Below, in pieces: positions 12,812 through 23,614 of a stretch of DNA of 64,000 nucleotides. The translations under genes and the position numbers were made by a program. Under the pieces are notes generated by a model, which saw only the letters and a list, made by a program, of their open reading frames with translations, searched no databases and was not told the DNA's origin. The DNA lies in assembly GCF_008017535.1 (NCBI RefSeq), contig NZ_VRUA01000009.1, forward strand, positions 1-64,000. The letters run 5' to 3'. The DNA is from Ottowia flava. Lineage in GTDB: Bacteria > Pseudomonadota > Gammaproteobacteria > Burkholderiales > Burkholderiaceae_C. How positions within the stretch are numbered: position 1 is the stretch's first letter; each line of letters starts with the position of its first letter.

Positions 12812-13831
12812 CTAGGCGCTGCCCGCGGGCTTGCCCTGGCTGAGCGCGTTGCTGACCAATCGCGAGGTGATGTCGACGATCTGGATCATGCGGTCATAGG
12901 GCATGCGCGTGGGGCCGATCACGCCCAGCGTGCCCACAACCTTGCCGTCGACCTCGTACGGCGCACTGACCACCGAGAGCTCTTCGATGGGCACCGTCTG
13001 GCTCTCGCCGCCAATGTAGATGCGCACGCCCTCGGCCTCGCTGGAGACATCCAGCAGCCGGATCAGCTGCGCCTTCTGCTCAAACAGGTCAAATGCGCGG
13101 CGGAGCTGGTTCATGTCGGACGAAAAATCGGACACGGCGAGCAAATTGCGCTCGCCCGATATCACGACCTGCTCCTGCGCCTGCGTCATCGCGTCAGAGC
13201 CGGCGGCCACCGCCGCCTGCATCAAGGTGGCGATCTCGCCGCGCAAGCGATCCACCTCCTGGCGCAGGCGCGAGCGCACCTGATCAATCGCCATGCCAGA
13301 GAAATGCGTGTTGAGGTAGTTCGCCGCCTCCTGCAACGCGGATGCCGAATAGTCGGTTTCCGTGAACAGCACGCGGTTCTGGACGTCACCGTCTGGCGCC
13401 ACGATGATCAGCAGCAGGCGACGCTCCGACAGCCGCAGGAACTCAATGTGGCGAAACACCGAACTGCGCCGCTGCGTCATCACCACACCGACAAAACTCG
13501 ACAGGTTGGACAGCAGTTGCGCCGCGTTGGCGATGACTTTCTGGGGCTGGTCAGCGGCCAGCGCGGGCGTCTCAAGCTGGCCGCGCTCGGCGGTCAGCAT
13601 GGTGTCGACAAACAGCCGATAGCCCCTCGGCGTGGGCACGCGACCGGCTGAAGTATGGGGACTCACAATCAGCCCAAGGCCTTCCAGATCGGCCATCACA
13701 TTGCGGATGGTCGCAGGCGACAACTCAAGCCCGGGCGCGCTGGACAAGGTGCGCGAACCCACCGGTTGCCCATCGGCGATGTAGCGCTCGATCAGGGTCT
13801 TCAGCAGCAGTCGCGCACGGTCATCCAGCAT
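12812..13831 (-). CDS. hrcA: Heat-inducible transcription repressor HrcA
   Basis: 339 residues from [23 protein letters not shown] at 13840 would add MIS. The N-terminal winged helix ([33 protein letters not shown]) and central HrcA domain are complete, ending [13 protein letters not shown]. HrcA represses groE/dnaK-type operons by binding the CIRCE element; no CIRCE copy was seen in this window. Only 26 bp separate it from divergent nadK, so their promoters must overlap coding sequence or each other. The 3' end is 16 bp from the tRNA. Confidence 0.93.
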   Translation of the reverse strand: MLDDRARLLLKTLIERYIADGQPVGSRTLSSAPGLELSPATIRNVMADLEGLGLIVSPHTSAGRVPTPRGYRLFVDTMLTAERGQLETPALAADQPQKVIANAAQLLSNLSSFVGVVMTQRRSSVFRHIEFLRLSERRLLLIIVAPDGDVQNRVLFTETDYSASALQEAANYLNTHFSGMAIDQVRSRLRQEVDRLRGEIATLMQAAVAAGSDAMTQAQEQVVISGERNLLAVSDFSSDMNQLRRAFDLFEQKAQLIRLLDVSSEAEGVRIYIGGESQTVPIEELSVVSAPYEVDGKVVGTLGVIGPTRMPYDRMIQIVDITSRLVSNALSQGKPAGSA

Positions 13832-13857
13832 TGAAATCATTATGATGTAATTTGCCG

Positions 13858-14754
13858 ATGAGCCTTCAGTTCCCCCGCGTCGCCGTCGTAGGCAAATACC
13901 AGGATTCACCCTCGGGTGCGGCGGTCGAATCCACCCGGGAAGTGATCGCCGATATCGCCGATTTCCTGCGCGTCCAGGGCTGCGATGTCGCGCTGGCCGA
14001 GCGCACAGCCCAAACCACTGGCCTGGACACGTATCCCACACTGGCTGTCCCTGCGATCGGCAATGAGTGCGACTTGGCCGTGGTGGTCGGAGGCGACGGC
14101 ACGATGCTGGGCATCGGCCGACAGCTCGCACGCTATGGCACGCCGCTCATCGGCATCAACCAGGGGCGGCTGGGTTTCATCACCGACATTCCGCTGGGGG
14201 AATACCAGGAGTTTCTGCCCGCCATGCTGCACGGGGCCTACGAGGAGGACCACCGCAGCCTGATGCACGGCACGGTGCTGCGGGACGGCCAACCCGTGTT
14301 TGAAGCGTTCGCGATGAACGACGTCGTGGTCAACCGGGGCGCTGTGGCCAGCATGGTCGAGCTTCGGGTAGAAGTGGATGGGCGATTTGTCGCCAACCAC
14401 CGCGCAGACGGCATCATCATCGCCACCCCGACCGGCTCAACGGCCTACGCACTGTCAGCGGGTGGGCCGCTGCTGCACCCGCTCGTGCCGGCGTGGGCGC
14501 TGGTGCCGATCGCGCCCCACACATTGTCGAATCGCCCCATTGTGCTGGCCGATCCCGTGGAAATCGCGATCGAGATCGTCGCAGGCAAGGACGCCAGCGC
14601 GAGCTTCGATATGCAGTCGGTCACGTCCCTGCACCACGGCGACCGGATCGTGGTTCGACGCTCGGACTTTCGCGTGCGCTTTCTGCACCCCAAGGGCTGG
14701 AGCTATTTCGACACGCTGCGCGAAAAGTTGCACTGGAACGAGGGCGGGGTCTGA
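13858..14754 (+). CDS. nadK: NAD kinase
   Basis: 298 residues. Phosphorylates NAD to NADP in the cytoplasm. Visible: the GGDGT motif (about 78-82), the NDVVVNRG region, and [22 protein letters not shown], the substrate-binding hallmark. The ATG at 13858 is preferred to an in-frame TTG six bases upstream. Diverges from hrcA and is followed 4 bases later by recN, as in many Burkholderiales. Confidence 0.95.
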   Translation: MSLQFPRVAVVGKYQDSPSGAAVESTREVIADIADFLRVQGCDVALAERTAQTTGLDTYPTLAVPAIGNECDLAVVVGGDGTMLGIGRQLARYGTPLIGINQGRLGFITDIPLGEYQEFLPAMLHGAYEEDHRSLMHGTVLRDGQPVFEAFAMNDVVVNRGAVASMVELRVEVDGRFVANHRADGIIIATPTGSTAYALSAGGPLLHPLVPAWALVPIAPHTLSNRPIVLADPVEIAIEIVAGKDASASFDMQSVTSLHHGDRIVVRRSDFRVRFLHPKGWSYFDTLREKLHWNEGGV

Positions 14755-14758
14755 CGTC

Positions 14759-16456
14759 ATGGCATTGCGGCATCTGAGCCTGCGCGACTTCGTGATCGTT
14801 GATGCGCTGGAACTCGATCTTGAGGCCGGTTTCACCGCGCTGACCGGCGAAACGGGGGCGGGCAAGTCGATCCTGATCGATGCGCTCCAACTGGTCCTGG
14901 GCGGCCGGGGTGATGCCTTGTGGGTGCGCGAAGGCCAGGGGCGCTGTGACATCGCGGCAGAGTTTGACGTTCCAGCCGGCGCCAGCGAGTGGCTTGCAGA
15001 CCAAGGGTTTGACTCGGGCGCTGACGCGCTGCTGCTGCGACGAACCATCGACGCCTCCGGCAAGAGCCGCGCCTGGATCAACGGCTCGGCCGCTACCCTG
15101 ACGCAGCTGCGAGAGCTCAGCGAGTGGCTCGTCGACATTCACGGCCAGCACGCCTGGCAAAGCCTGACACGCCCTGCCGCCGTGCGTGCACTGCTGGACG
15201 GCTACGCCGGAGCCGACTTGCGGGCGCTTCAATCTGCATGGGACGCGTGGCAACAAGCCAAGGCGGCCTTGGCAACAGCTCGTGGCGCCCAGGACAACCT
15301 GGCGCGCGAGCGAGATCGTTTGCAGTGGCAGATCGGCGAGCTCGACAAACTGGCCCCCAGCGAAAACGAATGGGATGAGCTCAACCAACGCCATACGCGT
15401 CTGGCCAATGCGCAAGCGCTGATCGATGGCGCCTCTTCCGCGGCAAGCATCCTGGAGGGAGACGATGAAGGTGCGGCCCTTGCCTGCCTTCATCGCGCGC
15501 TGGCCCAACTGCAGGCATTGCAGGATATTGAGCCCGAGTTCCGGGCGATGGCGGAGGTGCTGGAAGCCACCATCGCGCAAGCGCAGGACACCGTGCACGG
15601 CCTGCACGCCTATTTGCGCCGTGCGGACGTCGATCCTCAGGCGCTGGCGGCATTGGATGACAGGTTGGCGCTGTGGCTGTCGCTGGCACGGCGCTACCGT
15701 CGGCCGCCGGAAGAATTGCCCGCCTTGCTGACGTCATGGCGACAAGAACTGACGGCGCTGGACGCGTCGGCCGACTTGGAGCAGTTGGAAACGGCAGCGA
15801 ACCAGGCCGCCTCTGTCTACGTCAGCGAAGCACAACGCATATCCACGTTGCGCAGCACGGCCGCACCCCAACTGGCGGCAGCGGTCACCGACAGCATGCA
15901 GACGCTGGGCATGCAGGGCGGCGTTTTCCAGGTGGCGTTGGACCGGCTCGACGCGCCTTCGGCCCATGGCCAGGAATCGGTGCAATTTCTGGTTGCAGCG
16001 CATACTGGGTCAGCGCCACGCGCTATCGATAGAGTAGCATCCGGCGGCGAGCTTTCCCGGCTTGCGCTGGCCATTGCGGTAACCACCAGTGAACTGGGGA
16101 GCGCGAACACGTTGGTGTTCGATGAGGTCGACTCGGGCGTGGGCGGAGCGGTCGCGTCCACGGTCGGCCGGCTGCTGCAACGTCTCGGTCAGGATCGCCA
16201 GGTGCTGTGCGTCACCCACCTTCCGCAAGTGGCCGCCTGTGCCGATCATCACCTGCTGGTGCGCAAACAGACGGCCCCCTCCGGCACCACCAGTTCGGTG
16301 GCACCGATTGACAGCGACGCGCGCACCAGGGAAATCGCCCGCATGCTGGGCGGGGAGCGCCTTTCTGACACCTCGCTCGCGCATGCCGAGGAGATGCTGC
16401 AGGCACCTTCCCTATCCACCCAGCAAGGCGGACGCAGCCGAAAGGCCCGCGCATGA
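14759..16456 (+). CDS. recN: DNA repair protein RecN
   Basis: 565 residues. SMC-like ATPase acting in double-strand break repair. Walker [10 protein letters not shown] (about 29-37), QHAW region after the first ATPase half, a coiled coil in the middle (about 170-380), then the ABC signature [15 protein letters not shown] and Walker [15 protein letters not shown]. The long upstream frame from 14378 is a nadK shadow; ATG at 14759 begins [19 protein letters not shown] as expected. Overlaps rapZ by 4 bases. Confidence 0.95.
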   Translation: MALRHLSLRDFVIVDALELDLEAGFTALTGETGAGKSILIDALQLVLGGRGDALWVREGQGRCDIAAEFDVPAGASEWLADQGFDSGADALLLRRTIDASGKSRAWINGSAATLTQLRELSEWLVDIHGQHAWQSLTRPAAVRALLDGYAGADLRALQSAWDAWQQAKAALATARGAQDNLARERDRLQWQIGELDKLAPSENEWDELNQRHTRLANAQALIDGASSAASILEGDDEGAALACLHRALAQLQALQDIEPEFRAMAEVLEATIAQAQDTVHGLHAYLRRADVDPQALAALDDRLALWLSLARRYRRPPEELPALLTSWRQELTALDASADLEQLETAANQAASVYVSEAQRISTLRSTAAPQLAAAVTDSMQTLGMQGGVFQVALDRLDAPSAHGQESVQFLVAAHTGSAPRAIDRVASGGELSRLALAIAVTTSELGSANTLVFDEVDSGVGGAVASTVGRLLQRLGQDRQVLCVTHLPQVAACADHHLLVRKQTAPSGTTSSVAPIDSDARTREIARMLGGERLSDTSLAHAEEMLQAPSLSTQQGGRSRKARA

Positions 16457-17316
16457 CCAAGGAGCTGGTCGTCATCACCGGCATGTCGGGGTCGGGCAAG
16501 TCGATTGCGTTGCACGCGCTGGAGGACGCAGGCTACTACTGCGTCGACAACCTGCCGCCTGAGCTGTTGGAGCCGCTGCTCGCACTGGAAACCGGGCGGG
16601 GTGAACGCAAGCTCGCCATCGCCATCGACGTGCGCAGCGGGCAATCGCTGCCACAGCTGCCCTTGCTGCTGCATGGCCTGGGCGACAAGGGCATCGCTCT
16701 GCGCCTGCTGTTTCTGGACGCCAACGACCAGACGCTGGTGCGGCGTTTCTCCGAGACACGCCGCCGCCACCCGCTCTCGCTGCCCGGAGAAACCGCCGAC
16801 GCCCAGACGCTGACCCAAGCCATCGCGCGCGAGCGCCATCTGCTGGCCGACCTGCGTGACCGATCACACGTGATGGATTCGAGCTTCCTGCGCAGCGCGC
16901 AGTTGGTCGCGTATGTGAAGGAGCTGATTGCCGCCCCATCGGCGCTGTTGACGCTGGTGTTCGAGTCGTTTGCCTTCAAGCGCGGCGTCACCCTGGATGC
17001 CGACTACGTGTTCGACGTGCGCATGCTGCCGAACCCGCACTATGAACCTGTCTTGCGCCCACTGACAGGCCGCGATCAGCCGGTGATTGAATTTCTGGAC
17101 GCGCAACCGGATGCGCAGCGCATGCTGGCGGACATCGAGGGGTTTCTGCGTCATTGGCTTCCGGCCATGGCGCGTGACCACCGAAGCTACGTCACCGTGG
17201 CGATTGGATGCACAGGCGGGCAGCACCGCTCGGTCTATCTGGTCGAGAAATTGGCGGCCATGTTCAACGCGGATTGGTCCAGTCTGCGCCGCCACCGGGA
17301 GCTGGACGGTCTGTGA
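16453..17316 (+). CDS. rapZ: RNase adapter / nucleotide-binding protein RapZ
   Basis: 287 residues. P-loop GMSGSGKS (about 10-17), [35 protein letters not shown], and the C-terminal family signature [17 protein letters not shown]. In enterobacteria RapZ targets sRNA GlmZ to RNase E; in betaproteobacteria the target is not established. Coupled to recN. The end overlaps convergent mutY by 53 bp. Confidence 0.93.
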   Translation: MTKELVVITGMSGSGKSIALHALEDAGYYCVDNLPPELLEPLLALETGRGERKLAIAIDVRSGQSLPQLPLLLHGLGDKGIALRLLFLDANDQTLVRRFSETRRRHPLSLPGETADAQTLTQAIARERHLLADLRDRSHVMDSSFLRSAQLVAYVKELIAAPSALLTLVFESFAFKRGVTLDADYVFDVRMLPNPHYEPVLRPLTGRDQPVIEFLDAQPDAQRMLADIEGFLRHWLPAMARDHRSYVTVAIGCTGGQHRSVYLVEKLAAMFNADWSSLRRHRELDGL

Positions 17317-18385
17317 ACAGCGCTGCCTGAGCGGGCACTGGCGCGCCCAGGAATCGCCGGATCGGCGCTGGTAAGCCCAGCGCAGGCCAAGCCAAGGGCG
17401 CATACCAAGCGCCTTCGCCCGTGCCGAGCACAGCCCCGGCCGACACCTCTGGAACCGAGACAAAGTGCAAATCCAGATCCCGGTGCGTTAGCACGTGTCT
17501 GACCGGCGCATGCTCAACCATCCTGGTCTGCAGTGCTGGCGGCAACGTTGCCAGCAACGCATCCCGGTCTTCAAACGCCGGCAGACAATGCAGCGCAGCC
17601 CAGATACCGCTCGCAGGGCGCTGAACCAGCCAGACCCTGTCCTGACCATCCAGCGCGTGCAAGAGCCAGATCGTCTGCTGACTGCGCCGCACCCGCTTCG
17701 TCTTGACGGGGTACTTCTGTGGGGCACCTTCGCGCCTGGCCACGCAGTGCGCCGCCAAGGGGCAAGCAACGCAGGTTGGCCGACTGCGCGTGCAAACCTT
17801 GGCGCCCAGATCCATCAGGCCTTGGGTATAGGCCGGCATTGACCGCGCAAGATCTCTTGTCGGGAGCGCCTGCTCGGCGCGCTGCCACAGCGCCCGTTCA
17901 TGCGCCGCCACACTCAGATCGTCCGACACGCCCCAGGCACGTGTCAGCACCCGCTTCACGTTGCCATCCAGGATGGCTGCCCGCTCGCCGAAACAGAAGG
18001 CGGCGATTGCAGCAGCGGTCGAGCGTCCAATGCCTGGCAGGGTGGACAGTGCGGCGGCGGACCGCGGAAACCCGCCGCCGTACTCGCTCACCACCACGGT
18101 CGCGCAGCGATGCAGGTTGCGCGCACGCGAGTAGTAACCCAATCCGCTCCACAAGCCGAGCACGTCTTCCAGCGGCGCCTGCGCCAGACTGAAAACATCG
18201 GGAAACCGCGCCAGGAAACGCGGGTAGTAATCCAGCACCGTGCTCACCTGCGTCTGCTGCAGCATGATTTCGGACAACCAGACCCGGTACGGGTCGCGGG
18301 TGTTCTGCCACGGGAGATCGTGTCGGCCTGCCTGTCGCTGCCAGGCAATGACCTGGTCAGCCAACTCCCTCACGTCGTCCGTCAC
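17264..18385 (-). CDS. mutY: A/G-specific adenine glycosylase MutY
   Basis: 373 residues. Removes adenine mispaired with 8-oxoguanine. Catalytic Glu39 in [11 protein letters not shown], helix-hairpin-helix [15 protein letters not shown], catalytic Asp in [10 protein letters not shown], four-cysteine Fe-S loop ([17 protein letters not shown]), then a NUDIX-like C-terminal domain that reads 8-oxoG ([18 protein letters not shown]). Its 3' end overlaps rapZ on the other strand. mutM, another 8-oxoG pathway gene, is two genes upstream on the same strand. Confidence 0.94.
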   Translation of the reverse strand: MTDDVRELADQVIAWQRQAGRHDLPWQNTRDPYRVWLSEIMLQQTQVSTVLDYYPRFLARFPDVFSLAQAPLEDVLGLWSGLGYYSRARNLHRCATVVVSEYGGGFPRSAAALSTLPGIGRSTAAAIAAFCFGERAAILDGNVKRVLTRAWGVSDDLSVAAHERALWQRAEQALPTRDLARSMPAYTQGLMDLGAKVCTRSRPTCVACPLAAHCVARREGAPQKYPVKTKRVRRSQQTIWLLHALDGQDRVWLVQRPASGIWAALHCLPAFEDRDALLATLPPALQTRMVEHAPVRHVLTHRDLDLHFVSVPEVSAGAVLGTGEGAWYAPLAWPALGLPAPIRRFLGAPVPAQAALFTDRPAPGGGADWTNPR

Positions 18386-18392
18386 GCGCGAA

Positions 18393-20363
18393 TCAGGCCT
18401 CGACCGCCTCAGGCTGCGCAGCGCTTTCCAAGCGTGGGCTTTTGTCCGCGGTCAGTTCGCGCGTCAGTGCTTCGAGCCGGCCCTGCACTTCCATCAGGTG
18501 AGCATCCATCTCGTCGATCTCGCCGATGCGTCCATCCAACCCACCCGCAGCGTCCTGGATGCGGCGAATCGCTTCGATGCGGCGGCCGAAGGCCTTGCGG
18601 CGCTCGCGCAGCTGGGCATCCAACTGACTGGACAGCGATTTATTCCACAACTCCAGTTCACCCAGCGCAGTCTCGAAAATCGACCTCACTCGCGCCACCA
18701 GCGCACGCAGCAGCTTCTCGGCGAATTCCTTGCGCGCCAACTGGACCATATTGCCCACGCCCAGGTACTGCAGATGGCTGCGCTCCACGGCAGTCAGGTC
18801 TTCCAGGAAGCGCCGCGTATCGGGCGGCGGCGTCGCCTGCAACGAAAAACCATGTTCCGTGTTCAGTTGCCGGAACGACGCCGTCAGCATCGTCTGGATA
18901 TCGTTTTCCAGTGCTTGAACCTGAAGCAGCACATCGCGCAGGCTTTCAAAGCCACTGGCATAGGCTTTCTTCACGCCCAGTTTCAGGCCGGGCTCCCGCA
19001 ACAGGCTGTTGAGCTCCGACAGGGACCGCTTGATCGAGGAACTGCCAAGCAGCTTGAACACATCGCGCAGCACCTTCATGTGGACCGAGCGCACCGTCAG
19101 CACACTGGCCGCGCTCCGATCGAAATCGGCTTTTTCCTTTTCCACGCGTAGCCGCATCTGCCGAATCACCGTGTGGTTCTTGCCGCGCAGCCCCTTGAGT
19201 TCGAGCAATTGCTCGGCCAACTCGCGCCGCCGCACCCCCAAGGTCCTGCCGGCCTGCGCGTGCAGCTGGCCGACCACGCTCGCGATGGCGGATGTGAGCA
19301 TGGTCTGGCGCGCACCCAGCACTTGGGAGCCCAGCAGGCGCTCGAAATCCGGCAGGTGGCTGTCGTCCAACAGCGCCGCATCGCCGCGCACCTTGGCCAA
19401 CAGGCCCTTCTGCGCCGACAGCGCCAGCACCTGGTCGACCGGCAGCCCCAGTGTGTGGGCCGTCTCCGTGCGCTGGCGTTCCACCTGCGCCTGCACCTGT
19501 GCGGTGGTGCTCAGTTCGTCCCACAGGGTATCGATCTTGTTCAGCACCACAAAACGTGTGGCCGTCGATGATTCCAATGGCGCCAGGTGCTCGCGCCAGA
19601 TCGCCAGATCCGACTTGGTGACACCGGTGTCCGCGCCCAGCACGAACACCACGGCCTGAGCCTGCGGAATCAGGCTGACAGTCAACTCGGGCTCAGCCCC
19701 GATGGCGTTCAGTCCCGGTGTATCCAAGACGACCAGCCCCTGCTTCAGCAGCGGATGGGCCATGTTGATCAGCGCGTGCCGCCAGCGCGGCACCTCGACG
19801 CGACCTTCTGCGTCCACCGGCGGGTTGTCCTCCGGGCGATCGTCGTGCCAGAAACCGAGCGCACGCGCCTCGTCCTTGGTCACGTGCAGCACCTCGGAGA
19901 CCTTCTCCATCGCGCCCGCCAACTGGTCGGGGTCGTCGACATCGAGGTCGACGCGCGTCCATTGCTCTGGCACGAGGCGCCATTCGACCAGGGCCTGCGG
20001 CTCCAGCCGCGTCTGGATCGGCAGCAGCCTCAGGCAGGGGGGCAGCGCGGCGTCATAGCCCAACTCGGTCGGGCACATCGTCGTGCGGCCGGCGCTGGCA
20101 GGCATGATGCGCCGCCCGTACGCGGCAAAGAAGACCGCGTTGATCAGCTCCGACTTGCCGCGCGAGAACTCCGCCACGAACGCGACCATCACTTTGTCGG
20201 TCTGCAGGCGATCACCCAGGCTGTGCAGCCGCTCGTCGGCGCCATCGTCCAGCAGATCCTGCTCCTTCAGCCAGTCGCCCAGCACCTTCACGCGCAGGCC
20301 CATCTCGCGACGCCACGCACCGTGCCTGTCGAAGTGCTCGTTGAAACCTGTCACAGTTGCCAT
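18393..20363 (-). CDS. Bacterial dynamin-like GTPase
   Basis: 656 residues from ATG at 20363 (preceded by GCGGGG); an upstream frame to 20546 runs into mutM. GTPase motifs: G1 AEFSRGKSELINAVF (about residues 64-78), G3 VVLDTPGLNAIG, G4 VLNKIDTLWDE. The second half is helical with coiled coil (RELAEQLLELKGLRGKNHTV; LDAQLRERRKAFGRRIEAI), typical of dynamin-family stalks. No transmembrane helix is obvious, so membrane association would be peripheral. Role unproven; relatives are implicated in membrane remodelling or chromosome/stress functions. Seven bases upstream of mutY, probably one transcript. Confidence 0.8.
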   Translation of the reverse strand: MATVTGFNEHFDRHGAWRREMGLRVKVLGDWLKEQDLLDDGADERLHSLGDRLQTDKVMVAFVAEFSRGKSELINAVFFAAYGRRIMPASAGRTTMCPTELGYDAALPPCLRLLPIQTRLEPQALVEWRLVPEQWTRVDLDVDDPDQLAGAMEKVSEVLHVTKDEARALGFWHDDRPEDNPPVDAEGRVEVPRWRHALINMAHPLLKQGLVVLDTPGLNAIGAEPELTVSLIPQAQAVVFVLGADTGVTKSDLAIWREHLAPLESSTATRFVVLNKIDTLWDELSTTAQVQAQVERQRTETAHTLGLPVDQVLALSAQKGLLAKVRGDAALLDDSHLPDFERLLGSQVLGARQTMLTSAIASVVGQLHAQAGRTLGVRRRELAEQLLELKGLRGKNHTVIRQMRLRVEKEKADFDRSAASVLTVRSVHMKVLRDVFKLLGSSSIKRSLSELNSLLREPGLKLGVKKAYASGFESLRDVLLQVQALENDIQTMLTASFRQLNTEHGFSLQATPPPDTRRFLEDLTAVERSHLQYLGVGNMVQLARKEFAEKLLRALVARVRSIFETALGELELWNKSLSSQLDAQLRERRKAFGRRIEAIRRIQDAAGGLDGRIGEIDEMDAHLMEVQGRLEALTRELTADKSPRLESAAQPEAVEA

Positions 20364-20410
20364 CCCCGCTGGTATGAACGGCATATTACACCGGGGTGTG
20401 ACCACTCGAT

Positions 20411-20473
20411 GAATTTGAGTGCCAAATTGGCCGCCAGCGCTTTCCCCATCTGCGCAAGCAGCTATGGTTTTTG
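20411..20473 (-). repeat. ATAGCTGC-TGCGCA dispersed repeat, at mutM 3' end
   Basis: Minus-strand copy: ATAGCTGCTTGCGCAGAT (RC of 20448-20465), a spacer, then GCGGCCAATTT and CAAAT. Contains the mutM stop codon. Confidence 0.75.
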
Positions 20474-21277
20474 ACAAACCGGGCAGAAAAACGTCGACCT
20501 CTGCCCCTGGCGCAGCTGCCGTACGGGCGTGCCGCAGACCAGGCAAGGCTGGCCCTGACGTCCATACACGGCCGCTTCAGCCTGAAAATGCCCCGACTCG
20601 CCCGTCGCGCTGGAAAAGTTGCGCAACGTACTGCCCCCGCGGTCGACCGCGCGCTGAAGCACCTCGCGCACCGCCAGGTGCAGGCGGTCGGCACGCGGGC
20701 GCGACAGCCGACTGGCGCGCGTGGTGGGCCGAATTCCTGCGCGAAACAACGCCTCCGACGCGTAGATGTTGCCCACCCCCACCACCACGTCGCCCGCCAG
20801 CAGCACCTGCTTGATCGGCGCATGGCGGCGCTTGAGCGCCGCGTGAAAGGCCTCCGGCCCGAAGTCTTCGCCAAGCGGCTCGGTACCCAGCCCACCCAAT
20901 AGCTTGCGCGCCGGTTCCGTGTCGATATCGTCCGACCACACAACGGCACCGAAACGGCGCGGATCGTGCAGACGCAGCACACCGAGCGTGGTCACCAGAT
21001 CGAAGTGGTCGTGCACATGGGGCGGCGGCGGGTCGGTTCGAAAACTCAGGCTGCCGGACATACCCAGATGCACCAGCAGCACGCCCCGGTCGAAGTGCAG
21101 CAGCAGGTATTTGCCACGCCGGCCGACCGAGCGCACGGTGCGCCCATGCAGCGCCTCCGGCGCAATGCCCAAGGGCCAGCGCAGGGGCTTTCCAAGGCGC
21201 ACGCCCTGCACCTGTGCGCCCAGCAACCGCTGCTCGACGCTGCGCCGCGTCACTTCGACCTCAGGTAACTCCGGCAT
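20462..21277 (-). CDS. mutM: Formamidopyrimidine-DNA glycosylase MutM
   Basis: 271 residues. Excises 8-oxoguanine. N-terminal [15 protein letters not shown] with catalytic Pro2/Glu3, central Lys in [14 protein letters not shown], helix-two-turn-helix, and C-terminal zinc finger [10 protein letters not shown]...CPVC. Complete. The stop codon lies in a dispersed repeat (20411-20473), so the final residues (CQKP) come from the repeat. Divergent from the TPR gene, with about 40 bp between starts. Confidence 0.95.
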   Translation of the reverse strand: MPELPEVEVTRRSVEQRLLGAQVQGVRLGKPLRWPLGIAPEALHGRTVRSVGRRGKYLLLHFDRGVLLVHLGMSGSLSFRTDPPPPHVHDHFDLVTTLGVLRLHDPRRFGAVVWSDDIDTEPARKLLGGLGTEPLGEDFGPEAFHAALKRRHAPIKQVLLAGDVVVGVGNIYASEALFRAGIRPTTRASRLSRPRADRLHLAVREVLQRAVDRGGSTLRNFSSATGESGHFQAEAAVYGRQGQPCLVCGTPVRQLRQGQRSTFFCPVCQKP

Positions 21278-21318
21278 ACGCGCCTGTGGACTCCAAATGC
21301 ATGGATTATTATGGGTTG

Positions 21319-23085
21319 ATGAAGCAACTGCCGCGTGTACTGGCTGCCTGGGCTCTGGCCAGTGTCAGCTGTGTCGCCCTCTCGCAAACCTCGGCTGCGC
21401 CCGCCATTGCAGCATCGGCCCCTGCCAGCTCGACGCCTCCTGCCCAGTCGGCCATGACGGCACGGCTGATGTACGAACTGCTGCTGAGCGAGCTGTCCTT
21501 TCAGCGCGGTGACGCGCCGTCCGCCACCGCCCTGATGCTGGACGCAGCGCGCCGCACCAGCGACGAGACACTTTTCAAGCGGGCGGCTGAACTGGCGGTG
21601 CAGTCGCGCTCCGGCCCGGCCGCACTGGAAGCCACACGCGCTTGGCGCCAGGCCTATCCCAAATCTGTCGCTGCGGGCCAGTACGAACTGCAGGTTCTGG
21701 TGGTGATGGGACGGATCGCAGAAACCGAAGAAGCGGTGCGCCGCTTCATCACCACGCTGCCGGCGCAAGAGCGCGTCAGCTTCATCACGGCGCTGCCCGC
21801 GATCTACCAGCGCGTGCCGGACAAGACCGAAGCCGCTGCCGTGGTCGAACGTGCGCTGTCGGATGCCATCAAGGACCCTGCGCTAGCGCCGGCCGCCTGG
21901 ACATCGATTGGCCGGCTGCGTCTTCAAGCCGGCGACAAGGCCGGCGCGCTGTCGGCCGCCACATTGGGACAGACTTCGAATGTCCAGTCGGAGTGGCCTG
22001 CCTTGCTGGCGCTGCAGTTGATGGGTGCGGGCGAGGCCAGCGCCGAGGCGATGGTCAAGCGTTACCTGGCCACTGCCGGCGCGAAGCCTGAAGTGCGCAT
22101 CGCCTACGCGCGCGGTCTGGTCGAGCTGGGCCGCAACGCCGAAGCCCACACCGAGCTGGCGCACATGACACAGCAGTCGCCCAACGCGCCGGACGCCTGG
22201 CTGGTGCAAGGCGCGCTGTTCGCCGACGAACGCGACTATGCGCGGGCTGAAACTTCGCTTCAGCGCTACCTCGATCTCACGGCGCCGCCCGCCAGCGAAA
22301 CCGGCGTTGACCGCCGCACCGGCCGCGACCAGGCACGCATGATGCTGTCGCGTGTGGCTGAACGGCGCGGCGATCTGGCTCGTGCCGAAAAGCTGCTGGA
22401 AGCAGTTGAGTCCCCCGAGCAGGCGCTTGCAGTGCAAGTGCGCCGCGCTGACATGATGGCCCGCCAAGGGAAGCTGGACGCCGCCCGACAGGCGATCCGC
22501 TCTGCCCCGGAGCGCGGGCCAGACGACGCGCGCCTGAAAATCCAGGCCGAGGCGCAGCTCCTGCGCGATCGCCAACAGCCCGCGGCCGCCTACCAGTTGC
22601 TGGCAGAAGAGTTGAAGAAAGACCCGGACGACGAAGGTCTGCTCTACGACACCGCGATGGCGGCCGAACGCGCAGGCGATGCGGCGGAAATGGAGCGCCT
22701 GCTGCGCCAGCTGATAGAGATCAACCCCGAGGCCGCCAACGCATACAACGCGCTCGGCTACTCGCTCGCCGATCGCGGCCAGCGCCTGCCCGAGGCCAAG
22801 CAGTTGATCGAAAAAGCGGTGCAACTGGTGCCCGACGATGGTTACATCCAGGACAGCCTGGGCTGGGTCGAATTCAGGATGGGCCGCGTGCAGCAGGCCC
22901 GCCGAATTCTGGAGCAGGCTTTCAAATCGCGCCCCGACGCCGAGATTGCCGCGCACCTCGGTGAGGTGTTGTGGACACTGGGCGACCGCGACGGTGCACG
23001 CAGGATCTGGCAGGAAGGCCAGCGCCTGAACGCCGAGAACGAAACGCTGGTCAAGACGCTCGAGCGCTTCAAGGTGGCGCCGTGA
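21319..23085 (+). CDS. Exported TPR-repeat protein upstream of lolB
   Basis: 588 residues from [22 protein letters not shown], a plausible signal peptide; ATG at 21301 would add six residues. The body is a string of TPR-like helix pairs (for example [80 protein letters not shown]). Likely a periplasmic or outer-membrane-facing scaffold. Directly coupled to lolB (4-base overlap), suggesting an envelope or lipoprotein-related job. No catalytic domain. Confidence 0.85.
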   Translation: MKQLPRVLAAWALASVSCVALSQTSAAPAIAASAPASSTPPAQSAMTARLMYELLLSELSFQRGDAPSATALMLDAARRTSDETLFKRAAELAVQSRSGPAALEATRAWRQAYPKSVAAGQYELQVLVVMGRIAETEEAVRRFITTLPAQERVSFITALPAIYQRVPDKTEAAAVVERALSDAIKDPALAPAAWTSIGRLRLQAGDKAGALSAATLGQTSNVQSEWPALLALQLMGAGEASAEAMVKRYLATAGAKPEVRIAYARGLVELGRNAEAHTELAHMTQQSPNAPDAWLVQGALFADERDYARAETSLQRYLDLTAPPASETGVDRRTGRDQARMMLSRVAERRGDLARAEKLLEAVESPEQALAVQVRRADMMARQGKLDAARQAIRSAPERGPDDARLKIQAEAQLLRDRQQPAAAYQLLAEELKKDPDDEGLLYDTAMAAERAGDAAEMERLLRQLIEINPEAANAYNALGYSLADRGQRLPEAKQLIEKAVQLVPDDGYIQDSLGWVEFRMGRVQQARRILEQAFKSRPDAEIAAHLGEVLWTLGDRDGARRIWQEGQRLNAENETLVKTLERFKVAP

Positions 23086-23612
23086 GCCGCGCCGCATCCA
23101 TCGAGGACACCGCCGCGCCGCCGCTGTCACGCCGCTCTGTCGGCTGGCTTTTTGCTTCTCTATTGATAGCTGGTTGCGCAACCAGCACTAAGGGCGGGGC
23201 CTCATTTGATGCAGAAACCAACCGGTGGAGCGGGCGCCTGGCCTTGAACGTGGCATCCGAGCCGCCGCAGTCGTTTTCAGCAGGGTTCGAACTCAGCGGT
23301 CAGCCCGACAAAGGCGAGCTGCGCCTGACGTCACCGCTGGGCAACATCCTCGGCGTCATGCAATGGCAACCGGGGCAAGCGCTCCTGAGTCAAGGCGAGC
23401 AGGTTCGCCAGTTCGACTCGGTCGAAGCCTTGGCGGCCGAAGTGACGGGTGCGCCCATCCCCGTGCGTGCGCTTTTTGCCTGGTTGCGTGGCCAGCCAGA
23501 AGAGGTGACGGGTTGGCAAGCGGACCTCGGTCAGCTGCCAGCGGGCCGCCTCAGCGCGCAGCGTCAAATGCCTTTGCCGACGGCCGAACTGCGCATCGTC
23601 CTCGACCGCTGA
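23082..23612 (+). CDS. lolB: Outer-membrane lipoprotein receptor LolB
   Basis: 176 residues, GTG start overlapping the preceding stop. Signal peptide with lipobox SLLIAGC (Cys about 32), then WSGRLALNVASEPPQSFSAGF, a typical LolB beta-strand pattern. LolB accepts lipoproteins from LolA and inserts them in the outer membrane. Remarkably, the lipobox and first mature residues (LLIAGCATSTKGGASFDAE) are encoded by a dispersed repeat at 23159-23218. Followed 2 bases later by ispE. Confidence 0.88.
   Translation: MSRAASIEDTAAPPLSRRSVGWLFASLLIAGCATSTKGGASFDAETNRWSGRLALNVASEPPQSFSAGFELSGQPDKGELRLTSPLGNILGVMQWQPGQALLSQGEQVRQFDSVEALAAEVTGAPIPVRALFAWLRGQPEEVTGWQADLGQLPAGRLSAQRQMPLPTAELRIVLDR
23159..23218 (+). 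repeat. Dispersed repeat encoding LolB lipobox
   Basis: CTATTGATAGCTGGTTGCGCA, spacer, AAGGGCGGGGCC then ATTTGATGCAGAAA, matching the intergenic copies at 28604 and 38521 end to end. It is read in frame inside lolB. Confidence 0.75.
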
Positions 23613-23614
23613 AC

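Noticed and set aside
13832-13857. CIRCE element upstream of hrcA
   Set aside because: The 26-bp gap contains no TTAGCACTC-N9-GAGTGCTAA-like inverted repeat.
16014-16040. CTATCGATAGAGTAGC as another dispersed repeat copy
   Set aside because: Only a few bases match the core and no second half follows; it encodes a conserved RecN segment.
18393-20546. Longer dynamin-like protein starting at 20546
   Set aside because: The first 60 codons overlap mutM and the dispersed repeat and lack a ribosome site.
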